Counted from the first letter of the stretch, positions 15,759 through 24,207 are shown. The stretch: 38,970 bases of DNA from Calothrix sp. MO_167.B12 (GCA_030066045.1 JASJCJ010000043.1:1-38970), one strand, 5' to 3'. Notes: generated by a model from the sequence alone, not told the origin. Translations and numbers: made by a program.

Positions 15759-15902
15759 CTAGGAACCAATGGGAACAGGGCTTTGGAGACCAGGAATAGC
15801 CAAGAAAATTCCATCCTGTCTTCCAAAAGTTTTGACCTGTTGGGTTAAGTTATTAACAGCACCGTAGGCAGTGAGTTTGGGTGCATTCCAAGTTTTCTTC
15901 AT
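15759..15902 (-). CDS. Lasso peptide precursor (A)
   Basis: A 47-codon gene read from ATG 15902, with AAAAGGAA eight bases before it. The leader MKKTWNAPKLTAYGAVNNLT has the lasso leader signature (Y/W)xxPxLxxxG...T: Trp5, Pro8, Leu10, Gly14 and Thr20. With Thr20 at position -2, cleavage follows Gln21. The core is then QVKTFGRQDG, IFLAIPGL, QSPVPIGS (26 residues), and Asp9 of the core can close a nine-membered ring with the N-terminal amine. The core ends in Ser, the kinase target position. It lies between the cyclase and kinase genes. The ring and cleavage site are predictions; Gln at core position 1 is unusual. Confidence 0.85.
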   Translation of the reverse strand: MKKTWNAPKLTAYGAVNNLTQQVKTFGRQDGIFLAIPGLQSPVPIGS

Positions 15903-16058
15903 GTTTGATTTTCCTTTTGTTAAACAACTCTTCAACTAGGTTGAAGGCACTTAAGATATAGAGTGCTTTAATAAAAATTCACATAATATTAGGTAATGGT
16001 AGATACACCCCTGACAATAATTAAAACTTTAATAATAGTGAGTTCGGTTTAATATTAT
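15903..16058 (-). promoter_or_regulatory. Likely promoter/leader region of the lasso precursor
   Basis: These 156 bases separate the cyclase stop from the precursor start and are AT-rich. A ribosome binding site (AAAAGGAA at 15911-15918) is visible. The gap is by far the longest among the D-B1-B2-C-A genes, which suggests a separate promoter for high precursor expression. I do not identify exact -10 or -35 boxes. Confidence 0.4.
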
Positions 16059-17966
16059 TTAGGTAGTTAGATTAGACTGATGCAGCCAGAGGGCTAGGCA
16101 CATTCCAATTAGTAAGGTCATGGATTCGTCTTTTATCTCTTGGGGCTGGGAAGAATAGCGTTCGTAAGCCAAACGTAAAACTGATATATTTACATAGGGT
16201 TCGATCGCTTGTGGTTTACTAATCACCTCCTTTAAGGTTTGTTGCTCGACTTCTAATAACTTGCGATCAAAGTTATAATTCAGTCTTCCTTTGCCAACTC
16301 GCCATTGGACTTCTGGGGGCAGAATGTCGTTCATCGCCAAGCGGAGAATCGCTCGTGTCCAACCTTGGCGAAACTTTTGCTCTGGAGGTAAGGCCAGACA
16401 AAACTCCATCAGTCGGCGATCAAGAAATGGATAGCGTGGTTCCAGAAAACATCTTGCTGATGTCTTGTCTGCAACTTCCATTACATAGGGATATAGACCT
16501 GTAGTCAGACTTAGCAGGTGTTGTTGTTTGGCACTGGGTGCGAATGCTGGTATATTCTTCAACAACTCGTGTCTATGTTTTAATATTCCTACTCGTTGGG
16601 CAAAATCAGTATTAATTAGATTATTATTTAGTTTATTTGTCTGGGTAATTCTACGCAGCCACTGCCCAAAGTAACCGACAGGTTCTAAGAGTAAAGGATT
16701 GAGAACATAGTGCTGGAGAATGCGTTTACGGGGTAAACGACATAGTCGTGCAGCAGCAGTCACCTCTTGGAAAAGAGTTTGCCAACGCCCTGTATAAGCT
16801 AGTTCCGTGAGATAAGGCCAACCATGGGAGATCGTACTATCGCCATCAATGCCATCTAAAAAAACCCGTACTCCTTGTTGGTTTGCACATTCATACAGCC
16901 CTTGGTGGATATAAAGGTTGGGAGCAGAAATTGGTTCTTCATCCTGCCAAAGAATATCAATTAGAGGGTTAAGTTGGTCTGCCCGCACATCGTGAGACTC
17001 AAACCCTCCTAAAGCTTTAACAGCATTCATATAATGACGCTCGTCAATCCAACGCAAGTCTTCCTTGGGCAAACTAGGGAAAATCGCGGAAAAGGTATGT
17101 AATTTCTTATTTCCAGATTTAGCTAGCAGTTGGCGAGCGGTGCAAGCAATGGAAGACGAATCTAGTCCACCACTTAAAGTAGAGCCTACAGGGAAAGCAC
17201 TACGCAGACGACACCGGACTGCCTCGGTGAAGACTTCGCGGAAAGCCTCGATATACTCCTGATGTGAATTGAAACGGATTTCCTTTTTGGGGTCTAAAGA
17301 CCAATAAGATTGAACCTGCATTTGATGACTACGACCTATACTCAAATAGGAAGCAGCAGGTATTCTACAAATGTCCTGGTAAAAGGTCATCACCTGGTCT
17401 TCACAGAACATATCTAGGTAATATGCTACCTTCAATTCGTTAAGTCGGCGCGGTACTTCTGGCAAGCACAGCAGGGCTTTAATTTCTGAGGCAAAGACAA
17501 AGATTTCTGGAGAACGGTAGTAGTAAAAGGGTTTGACACCCATGGGATCCCTGGCACAAAATAACCGTTGTTTGCGTTCATCCCAAATGGCAAAGGCAAA
17601 GTCACCAATTAGTTTGTGGGGGCATTGTTCTCCCCATTTTTCGTAAGCAGCCAAAATTACTTGGCTATCGGTTATTTTTTCTGCTGGTCTATCACCAAAA
17701 CTCAGTGTAGAGATTAGCTCATCCCGGTTATCAATCCGAGCATCGGCAGTAATGACAAATTGATTGTTTTCCTTAACTAAAGGTAGCTTTTCTAACAATG
17801 ATTCTGGGGTAGTCCACAGCATCCGATGACCCAGACCAATAGACCCTTGGTTCCAAATATCTGCACCATCTGGACCTCGGTGAGCTATGGTATCTACCAT
17901 TCGCCCTAAATCAGTAGATTCTACAGGTTTACCGTTAAGGTTGTAAATTCCCACAATACCGCTCAT
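16059..17966 (-). CDS. Lasso macrolactam synthetase (C, Asn-synthetase-like)
   Basis: A 635-residue protein with an N-terminal class II glutaminase-like domain (about 1-200) and a C-terminal synthetase domain. It begins MSGIVGIYNL, with Ser in place of the Cys2 nucleophile of true AsnB, so it should not use glutamine. The ATP-pyrophosphatase loop is LSGGLDSSSIA (265-274). In lasso clusters this protein adenylates the Asp/Glu side chain and joins it to the core N-terminus. It overlaps the B2 gene by four bases (ATGA), with GGAGGG before the start. The nearby precursor and B1/B2 genes make asparagine synthesis unlikely. Confidence 0.9.
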   Translation of the reverse strand: MSGIVGIYNLNGKPVESTDLGRMVDTIAHRGPDGADIWNQGSIGLGHRMLWTTPESLLEKLPLVKENNQFVITADARIDNRDELISTLSFGDRPAEKITDSQVILAAYEKWGEQCPHKLIGDFAFAIWDERKQRLFCARDPMGVKPFYYYRSPEIFVFASEIKALLCLPEVPRRLNELKVAYYLDMFCEDQVMTFYQDICRIPAASYLSIGRSHQMQVQSYWSLDPKKEIRFNSHQEYIEAFREVFTEAVRCRLRSAFPVGSTLSGGLDSSSIACTARQLLAKSGNKKLHTFSAIFPSLPKEDLRWIDERHYMNAVKALGGFESHDVRADQLNPLIDILWQDEEPISAPNLYIHQGLYECANQQGVRVFLDGIDGDSTISHGWPYLTELAYTGRWQTLFQEVTAAARLCRLPRKRILQHYVLNPLLLEPVGYFGQWLRRITQTNKLNNNLINTDFAQRVGILKHRHELLKNIPAFAPSAKQQHLLSLTTGLYPYVMEVADKTSARCFLEPRYPFLDRRLMEFCLALPPEQKFRQGWTRAILRLAMNDILPPEVQWRVGKGRLNYNFDRKLLEVEQQTLKEVISKPQAIEPYVNISVLRLAYERYSSQPQEIKDESMTLLIGMCLALWLHQSNLTT

Positions 17967-18409
17967 AGTTTTAAACCCTCCAAAGATGGTAGTGGGGTGA
18001 AGCGGGAAAGGTCTGTGAGATTGCCAATTACTACCCGACCCTGACTTTCAACCCAAGCATGAGCTTCTAACTGTCCTCCTTCTACCTTGGCTACGCCAAT
18101 TCGCAGTTCGGGTAAGTAACCGTGACGACTCATTAAAACTTGTGTAGTTAAAGCGCGGGCTAAACATTTTACACCACCAGGCATATAGTAACTACTAACA
18201 TTTACAGCCCAGATAATTTGCTCTATAGAAATTTGCTGAACTTGTTCCTGTTTGGGGTTTGCCTGACGAATTTTTGTAATTATTTGTTGTAAGGTTGCAA
18301 AAGGCAACAACCACAGTCCTAATCTTACCAATGCCAACAAAACAAAAGCATTCAGTAGAAGTCGGCGAACTTGAGAACCCAAACTCCAAAACTTATGCAG
18401 TCGCTTCAT
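17963..18409 (-). CDS. Lasso leader peptidase (B2, transglutaminase-like)
   Basis: A 148-residue protein if started at ATG 18409, which has GAGG six bases before it; a TTG at 18421 is also open. The Transglut_core3 features are MPGGVKCLARALTTQVLM with the catalytic Cys82, and LEAHAWVESQGRVVIG with His117. The third residue (Asp) is not obvious after HAWVE, where GN is found; Asp133 is a candidate. The N-terminal segment (LLLNAFVLLALVRLGLWLLP) is hydrophobic. B2 cuts the leader with the help of B1. It overlaps both B1 (17 bases) and C (4 bases). Confidence 0.88.
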   Translation of the reverse strand: MKRLHKFWSLGSQVRRLLLNAFVLLALVRLGLWLLPFATLQQIITKIRQANPKQEQVQQISIEQIIWAVNVSSYYMPGGVKCLARALTTQVLMSRHGYLPELRIGVAKVEGGQLEAHAWVESQGRVVIGNLTDLSRFTPLPSLEGLKL

Positions 18410-18707
18410 CTTTGACCTCAATTAACCCTTGGACTGCTAAATCCTCAAGTAATGCCAAAATACCCTGCTCGCACTGTTCTGGTTCAACCTCATATTCTTC
18501 TAACATTGCCTTTTTTATTTCTTCTACAGTCTTGGGTTGCTGAATCAAATTCCAGATGCTAGCACCTACTTCATCTAGACCATAGTAAGTCCCAGATTTC
18601 ATGTCGAGAATGATTGCATCTCCTGAAAGATTGGAGGAAACTTGTTCTTGGGAAGCTACTATAATTGAATGGCTTGATATTGTGTTCTTATATGTTGATT
18701 TAGTCAT
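18393..18707 (-). CDS. Lasso leader-binding protein (B1, PqqD-like RRE)
   Basis: A 104-residue PqqD-like protein. Residues 25-100 follow the family: GDAIILDMKSGTYYGLDEVG, ASIWNLIQQPKTVEEI, and the helical end CEQGILALLEDLAVQGLIEV. It is the RiPP recognition element that holds the leader (Trp5/Pro8/Leu10 region) and delivers it to the B2 peptidase. Split B1 and B2 genes are usual outside the McjB-type fused forms. The stop lies inside the B2 reading frame; the transporter gene ends 22 bases before its start. Confidence 0.9.
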   Translation of the reverse strand: MTKSTYKNTISSHSIIVASQEQVSSNLSGDAIILDMKSGTYYGLDEVGASIWNLIQQPKTVEEIKKAMLEEYEVEPEQCEQGILALLEDLAVQGLIEVKDEATA

Positions 18708-18729
18708 TTTTATGATTAGCTTTTATAAT

Positions 18730-20550
18730 TTATGAACGATAATTTTGAGCTTGAGTTTCAAACAAATTAGCGTAGATACCACCTAGTTGCATTAGTTCTC
18801 TATGGGAACCACTTTCAACTATTGAACCACTATCCATTACATAAATGCGATCGGCCATTTTTACTGTAGATAAACGATGGCTAATCAAAATAGCAGCTTG
18901 GTGTTTAATTAGTTGACGAAACTGTTGAAACACCTCATATTCTGCCTTCGGGTCCATGGCACTGGTAGGTTCATCCAGAACTATTAATTGGGAGTCTCGC
19001 AAAAATGCCCTTGCCAAGGCAATTTTCTGCCACTGACCAATACTCAGTTCTTCTCCCTGGTCAAATAACTTACCCAAAATGGTCTGATATCCTTGGGGTA
19101 ATTTATTAATAACATCATCGGCACCAGAATGGCAAGCCGCAGCAATAATATTTTCTTTCTCTGGAGGTAAATCAATGTTTCCTAACCAAATATTTTCCTG
19201 GGCGGTGAAATTATATTTAGCATAGTCTTGAAAAATTACGCTGATTTGCCGACGTAATTCCGCCATTTTAAATTCCCGCAAGTCAATACCATCAATAGTT
19301 ATTTTGCCAATGGTTGGGTCATATAATCGACATAAAAGTTTAATTAAAGTTGTTTTTCCCGAACCATTTTCTCCTACTAATGCCACCACTTCCCCTGGTC
19401 TAATAATCAGGTTAATATCCTCAAGTGCCTGACGGTTAGTGGTAGAATATTGAAATCCTACACCCTCGAATAAAATACCTTTCTGTATAGGTCGGGGGAT
19501 GGGCACTGGATTTAAAGAATCGACTAATTTGGGTTTAAGGTCGAGGAATTCGTAGAGGTTAGCAAGAAATAAGTTGTCCTCATAAAGAGCAGATAAACTA
19601 GTCAATAGACCTCTAATATTACTCTGTCCTCGCTGTAAGGCTTGGTGATAAAGAACTAAATCACCTACGCGCAAAATGCCATGAATAGCTTGATAGACAA
19701 TGAAGGCATAAACACCAAAAATTAAAATTCCAGCTGTAGCTTCAGCAGCAAAATTAGCCAGAGAGCGTTTGGCAAAAATTGTGATACTTTCTTTATGTAT
19801 CTGTTTGCGGATGCGTAGATACCATTTACTAAAGTAATCACCTAAATTAAATAAGCGAATTTCTTTGGCAAATTGATCTGAGGTTAGCATCCAACTCAAA
19901 TACATCCCTTGCCGTTGTGGTGATGTCCATTTGCGTTGCCAATCATACATGATACGGCTAAATTTTACCCGTACTATCATGGCAGGTAGAGCACCAACAA
20001 ATAAGATGCCGATAATTCCCCAATGTAGTGATAGCAATAAACCAATCATTGCTAATAAGGAAACAGTATTTTGACCAACCTGTGCTAAACGATTTAAAAT
20101 TTGGGGAGGTCGATAGGATGCTTCTTGTTGGGCGCGTTGCAGAGTATCATAGTAACGAGCATTTTCGTAATATTCTAGGTCTGCTGCCACTGATTTAGCA
20201 TTGAGAATGCCCTGCATATGGTCCGTTACCCGTTGGGAATGAGCTGTGACAACTAATTCTGTTAAGGAGTTACAGAGGGCATTTATTAAGGTAACTATAC
20301 CTGCTATGGCAATCAAAAATAATACTTGATTGAAGGCTGCTGCTTTATCTACATTAGTGAGATTTACTGCAACTGTATCTATAATTAGTTTAGTTAGATA
20401 AATTGAGACTACGGGTAGTATACCTTGGATAGTTAGTAGTACTACACGAGCTATTGTCCAGCCGGGACTGCTTTGCCACACTAAGCGTAGTGCAGGCAAT
20501 AAGCGTAATGTTTGCTGGATTTTATTTTTTAAGACCTTTCCTGCTCCCAT
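18730..20550 (-). CDS. Lasso peptide ABC exporter (D)
   Basis: A 606-residue half-size ABC transporter. Six membrane helices lie in the first 330 residues, followed by the nucleotide-binding domain: Walker A LVGENGSGKTT (393-401), signature ELSIGQWQKIALARAF (SIGQW instead of SGGQ), Walker B LIVLDEPTSAMD and the H-loop ISHRLSTV. It lacks an N-terminal C39 peptidase, as expected for lasso exporters because B2 removes the leader. AGGAGAGG precedes the ATG. It is the first gene of the cluster; the long spacer upstream should contain the operon promoter. Confidence 0.88.
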   Translation of the reverse strand: MGAGKVLKNKIQQTLRLLPALRLVWQSSPGWTIARVVLLTIQGILPVVSIYLTKLIIDTVAVNLTNVDKAAAFNQVLFLIAIAGIVTLINALCNSLTELVVTAHSQRVTDHMQGILNAKSVAADLEYYENARYYDTLQRAQQEASYRPPQILNRLAQVGQNTVSLLAMIGLLLSLHWGIIGILFVGALPAMIVRVKFSRIMYDWQRKWTSPQRQGMYLSWMLTSDQFAKEIRLFNLGDYFSKWYLRIRKQIHKESITIFAKRSLANFAAEATAGILIFGVYAFIVYQAIHGILRVGDLVLYHQALQRGQSNIRGLLTSLSALYEDNLFLANLYEFLDLKPKLVDSLNPVPIPRPIQKGILFEGVGFQYSTTNRQALEDINLIIRPGEVVALVGENGSGKTTLIKLLCRLYDPTIGKITIDGIDLREFKMAELRRQISVIFQDYAKYNFTAQENIWLGNIDLPPEKENIIAAACHSGADDVINKLPQGYQTILGKLFDQGEELSIGQWQKIALARAFLRDSQLIVLDEPTSAMDPKAEYEVFQQFRQLIKHQAAILISHRLSTVKMADRIYVMDSGSIVESGSHRELMQLGGIYANLFETQAQNYRS

Positions 20551-20795
20551 ATTTTCATCCTCTCCTGATATTACTTACAGAAACTTTTGGGCAGGTAATT
20601 TGATTAAATTGTTGATCAGAGGTTTCTGTTAAGTTTTCCACAACTAAATTGATGAAATCTGGAATTTTAGAGAAAGAAAAGTATTTTTGAGAACAATAAA
20701 CGGGTAAATATTTAAATTTACGTCTTCCAACACAAGATTATTACCCACTTTATTCTTATGGAGGAAATAATAACTATATATTGTCAAGGAGAATT

Positions 20796-21042
20796 TAGAA
20801 TTTAGAATTATTACCCCATCGATGAATTGAGGGGCTTGCAGATAAGGAAAACATTTTTCTCTCCACGGATAAATCCGGAGAGCAGCGCGGTCTTGGGGAG
20901 CCATTGCGGTCTTGTGGAGCCAGTCCGGTCTTGGGGTCTCCCCAAATGGAGGAACTGGCGTGGTGTCCCACTAAGAGCAAATGGCGTGGTTTCCCCCATG
21001 AGCGACTGCGGGGGGCTTGTATCCAGTCTATTTTTTGGTCAA
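20796..21042. repeat. Composite intergenic repeat with inner insertion
   Basis: The left part (GAATTTAGAATTATTACCCC, ATCGATGAATTGAGGGGCTTG) and right part (GGGGCTTGTATCCAGTCTAT then TTTTTTGGT) resemble the ends of the element at 25823-25972. Between them is a GC-rich block with repeated GCGGTCTTG/GGTCTTGGGG and TGGCGTGG units. GGGGCTTG occurs at both sides of the block, as if one repeat had inserted into another. Confidence 0.65.
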
Positions 21043-21403
21043 AACTATAATTCAACAAAATTAGTTATGCCATTAGATTCATAATGGCAATAAACCCAGC
21101 CTTTATCTGATTAATTTTAAGAAGCTAAATATGTTGGTTAAAAGTTAGCTGTTTATATCGATAATTATCGTGTTCTTAGTATAGTTATGAAGATGCCTAT
21201 TCTGACAGTAATGTTTCTGCCATGAAATAGGTAAATATAGTTATTTGTATGTACTCCTTGTTTCTAGTTAATTTTTATTAATTACTTTTTTAAGCATATA
21301 TGCAAATTAGGTATTTTTTTGTGAAAATTATAATAATATAATCACAAATTGTATAAAGTATTATTGTAAAGGGTCATCTGTGATTTTACTGGTTTTATCG
21401 AAT

Positions 21404-21468
21404 AAAGGCAGAAGTATTCCCCCCACGAATCACCTTCAGCCTAGATTACCTATAATTTCTGCCTTTTT
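21404..21468. other. Distal hairpin ending in a T-run
   Basis: AAAGGCAGAA at 21404 and TTCTGCCTTT at 21457 form a 10-bp stem with a loop of about 43 bases, followed by further T residues. On the plus strand it could be a terminator or the end of a small RNA. There is no gene immediately upstream on that strand. Confidence 0.35.
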
Positions 21469-21536
21469 CAAAAATAATCTCCAACTATTGATGTATAGCT
21501 ATGTAAGTAGGTAGGGCGTAATTAAATGTAAGAGTG

Positions 21537-21598
21537 AACCTCACCCCGTCTGACGGCACCCCTCTCCTTATTAAGGAGAGGGGCTGTGGGTGAGGTTT
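21537..21598. repeat. AACCTCACC/GGTGAGGTT palindromic repeat, copy 2
   Basis: It starts AACCTCACCCC, contains CCCTCTCCTTATTAAGGAGAGGG and ends GGTGAGGTTT. It is followed by TATATTTAATTTGACCCAATT, which recurs in reverse at about 38750-38772. With copy 1 at 11798-11882 it brackets the lasso cluster. Confidence 0.8.
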
Positions 21599-21838
21599 TA
21601 TATTTAATTTGACCCAATTACGTAGTTATTAGATGTACTTACCCTAAGCCATAAAATGAATTAGATGAAATTCTCATGTAGAGATCGCATAAATTCAAGC
21701 TAATTATTAAAGATTTTGTAAGAGAAAAATAAAGTGTATCAGCATAAACACCATTTTTCAGCAGCGATCGCTTAATAGTTATGAGGGCAGATTCAGCTAA
21801 TTACCTTCCTTATTTATTAATTAACATATTGATGATTC

Positions 21839-22396
21839 ATGATATTCACCGAAACTAAACTCAAAAGCGCGTTTGTTATTGATTTAGATAAAAGATCAGA
21901 CCATCGAGGTTTTTTTGCGCGTACTTTCTGTGGTCAGGAATTTGAGGCACATGGTTTGAAACCAGTAGTTGCTCAATGCAATACATCCTATAACTATAAA
22001 AAAGGTACCCTCAGGGGTATGCATTATCAAATTCCTCCAGTTGCCGAGACTAAATTAGTTCGCTGTATTCGCGGTGCTATCTATGATGTGATTATCGATA
22101 TGCGTCCGGAATCTCCCACATTCTTATCGTATGTAGGAGTGGAATTATCTGCGGATAATCATCGTGCTTTATATGTTCCAGAAATGTTTGCCCACGGTTA
22201 TCAGGCGCTCACAGATGATAGTGAGGTGATTTATCAGGTGGGTGAATTTTATCAACCAGGCTATGAACGAGGTTTGCGTTACAATGACCCTTTCTTTAAT
22301 ATTGAGTGGCCTCTGGAAGTAACAGAAATTTCTCAAAAAGATAGTAATTGGCCTTTATTACGCATGATGAGTGTTGGTAGTGGCTATCCTAGGTAG
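21839..22396 (+). CDS. rfbC: dTDP-4-dehydrorhamnose 3,5-epimerase-like protein
   Basis: A 185-residue cupin of the RmlC/RfbC family: DHRGFFARTF, the catalytic His region TLRGMHYQIPP (His near residue 62), CIRGAIYDVIIDMRPESPT and MFAHGYQALTDDSEVIYQV. Family members epimerise C3 and C5 of dTDP-4-keto-6-deoxyglucose. As the island starts with a CDP-glucose enzyme, this member may act on a CDP-linked keto sugar; that cannot be read from the sequence. The order rfbC-like gene, oxidoreductase, GT4 matches the HEP island of Anabaena. Confidence 0.88.
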   Translation: MIFTETKLKSAFVIDLDKRSDHRGFFARTFCGQEFEAHGLKPVVAQCNTSYNYKKGTLRGMHYQIPPVAETKLVRCIRGAIYDVIIDMRPESPTFLSYVGVELSADNHRALYVPEMFAHGYQALTDDSEVIYQVGEFYQPGYERGLRYNDPFFNIEWPLEVTEISQKDSNWPLLRMMSVGSGYPR

Positions 22397-22542
22397 ATTA
22401 TGGATGGAGAGATGAGGTAATAGGGGTGATGGGTAAAAACAGTCTTTGACAAGCAAGAAATTACCTACAACCGAGAAGATTAGTGGAGCTTGGCATTAGC
22501 CATAAATACATTATTCCCAATAATTTGTGAGGAGTTTAGTTA

Positions 22543-23856
22543 ATGATTATTGTAGATCGAGCCTTACAAGCCCGTGCTGCATCGGGTAATCCCATCAAGG
22601 TAGGGATGATTGGTGCTGGCTTTATGGGTAGAGGTATTGCTAATCAAATTATTAATTCTGTGCCGGGAATGGAGTTGGTGGCTATTTCCAACCGCCATCT
22701 AGATGCTGCCCAGAAAGCTTATGCTCAAGCGGGAGTGGATGAGGTACAGGTAGTTTCAACTGTGAGTGAATTATCCACGGCCATCGCCACTGGTAAATAT
22801 GCGGTGACAGAAGATCCGATGTTACTTTGTCATGTGGGTGAGATTGATGCCTTGATTGAAGTTACTGGTGCAGTAGAGTTTGGTGCTCAAGTGGTGATGG
22901 AAGCGATCGCTTACCGTAAGCATATAATTATGATGAATGCGGAACTTGACGGTACCATTGGACCAATCCTGAAAATTTATGCTGACAAAGCCGGGGTAAT
23001 TCTCACTGCCTGTGATGGGGACCAACCAGGGGTACAAATGAATCTCTATCGCTTTGTTCAAAGTATTGGTTTGACTCCTTTGCTATGTGGCAACATTAAA
23101 GGACTGCAAGACCCCTACCGCAATCCCACTACCCAAGCTGCATTTGCCCAGAAATGGGGGCAAAAAGCCCATATGGTGACTAGTTTTGCTGATGGGACTA
23201 AAATCTCCTTTGAACAGGCAATAGTTGCTAACGCCACGGGGATGAAAGTTGCTCAACGGGGAATGTTGGGATACGAGTTCAAGGGTCATGTGGATGAGTT
23301 GACTAAAATGTATGATGTGGAGCAGCTCAAGGAATGGGGTGGTATTGTTGACTATGTAGTTGGTGCCCAACCCAGTCCGGGGGTATTTGTATTTGCTACC
23401 CACGACGACCCTCAACAACGCCATTATTTAAACTTGTATAAATTAGGTGAAGGTCCTCTCTATAGTTTCTACACTCCCTATCACCTTTGTCATTTTGAAG
23501 TACCAATATCTGTAGCTCGTGCAGTCTTATTTCAAGATTGCGTACTTACACCCTTGGATGCTCCCATGGTGGATGTAGTAACTACTGCAAAAATCAACCT
23601 CAAAGCTGGGGAAACTATAGATCCCATCGGCTACTTTATGACCTATGGACAATGCGAAAATGCGGAAATAGCTCAACAACAGAACCTATTACCTATGGGT
23701 TTAGCCGCAGGATGTCGCCTCAAAAGAGATATTCCCCAAGATAGGGTTCTGACCTATGAGGATGTAGAATTGCCTTCAGAAAGACTTTGCGATCGCTTAC
23801 GAGCAGAACAGAGTGCCTATTTTTATCCTAGCAAAACTTTAGTAAGTGCTATGTAG
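22543..23856 (+). CDS. NAD(P)-dependent oxidoreductase with SAF domain
   Basis: A 437-residue protein. A Rossmann loop GMIGAGFMGRGIANQI (residues 21-36) is followed by a homoserine-dehydrogenase-like centre (HIIMMNAELDGTIGPIL, CDGDQPGVQ). The C-terminal region AKINLKAGETIDPIGYF to DVELPSERLCDRLR is a SAF-type domain. This combination is found in predicted NAD(P)-dependent homoserine-dehydrogenase-like enzymes in polysaccharide clusters. Its substrate is probably a branched or keto sugar precursor, but it is unproven. GAGGAG lies nine bases before the ATG. The gene is likely co-transcribed with the rfbC-like gene 146 bases upstream. Confidence 0.8.
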   Translation: MIIVDRALQARAASGNPIKVGMIGAGFMGRGIANQIINSVPGMELVAISNRHLDAAQKAYAQAGVDEVQVVSTVSELSTAIATGKYAVTEDPMLLCHVGEIDALIEVTGAVEFGAQVVMEAIAYRKHIIMMNAELDGTIGPILKIYADKAGVILTACDGDQPGVQMNLYRFVQSIGLTPLLCGNIKGLQDPYRNPTTQAAFAQKWGQKAHMVTSFADGTKISFEQAIVANATGMKVAQRGMLGYEFKGHVDELTKMYDVEQLKEWGGIVDYVVGAQPSPGVFVFATHDDPQQRHYLNLYKLGEGPLYSFYTPYHLCHFEVPISVARAVLFQDCVLTPLDAPMVDVVTTAKINLKAGETIDPIGYFMTYGQCENAEIAQQQNLLPMGLAAGCRLKRDIPQDRVLTYEDVELPSERLCDRLRAEQSAYFYPSKTLVSAM

Positions 23857-24032
23857 GCAATTGAGGTAGACTTTTATATCTGGTTTGGGTACAACGATAG
23901 TCTGAAATGATGTTGTGGTGTTACTGAAATCTTTGTCTTGCAAAGATGTAGAATTAGCCTGGCCAGATGTAAGTAAGTTCATACGCGGCTAATATGCAGC
24001 AACGCCGAAAATACCTTTAAATCTGACCTAAA

Positions 24033-24141
24033 CACATATCTTGCACTTTCTCAATAAGGGTAAGGTGGGCAATGCCCACCCTACGAAAAATTCAGGGTTT
24101 CAGACTCTAATTTTCTCAATAATCTTATGGTGCAAGATGTG
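24033..24141. mobile_element. CACATCTTGCAC element, copy 2
   Basis: The ends are CACATATCTTGCAC and GTGCAAGATGTG, and it is inverted relative to the copy at 13296-13403. Most of the interior matches, including CTTTCTCAATAAGGGTAAGG and TTTTCTCAATAATCTTATGG. No coding capacity is seen. Confidence 0.75.
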
Positions 24142-24163
24142 AATAAACCCATATTTTCAAAAC

Positions 24164-24207
24164 AGTCGTGAGTTGAGATTGGCATCATTCAATCTCGACT
24201 CACGACT
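24164..24207. repeat. 18-bp inverted repeat
   Basis: AGTCGTGAGTTGAGATTG and CAATCTCGACTCACGACT pair with one mismatch around an 8-base loop. It could end transcripts from the oxidoreductase operon on either strand, but no T-run follows and it may be another dispersed palindrome. Confidence 0.6.

Larger units (their letters stand above)
20551..21838. other. Long spacer upstream of lasso exporter and rfbC-like gene
   Basis: A 1288-base region between divergent genes (lasso exporter on minus, rfbC-like on plus). It holds a composite repeat (20796-21042), a distal hairpin (21404-21468) and a palindromic repeat (21537-21598), each described separately. A HIP1 octamer is at about 21764. Reading frames across 20640-21090 consist of translated repeat sequence with no recognisable domain, so I do not call genes there. 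Promoters for both divergent operons should lie here. Confidence 0.6.

Noticed and set aside
16059-17966. Housekeeping asparagine synthetase
   Set aside because: The Cys2 glutaminase nucleophile is Ser, and the gene overlaps a leader peptidase gene and adjoins a lasso precursor.
18730-20550. Polysaccharide exporter like HepA
   Set aside because: It is on the opposite strand to the HEP genes and starts the lasso operon; the family fits lasso exporters.
20644-21084. Four overlapping short reading frames
   Set aside because: They cross GC-rich repeat sequence, overlap each other on both strands and show no known domain.
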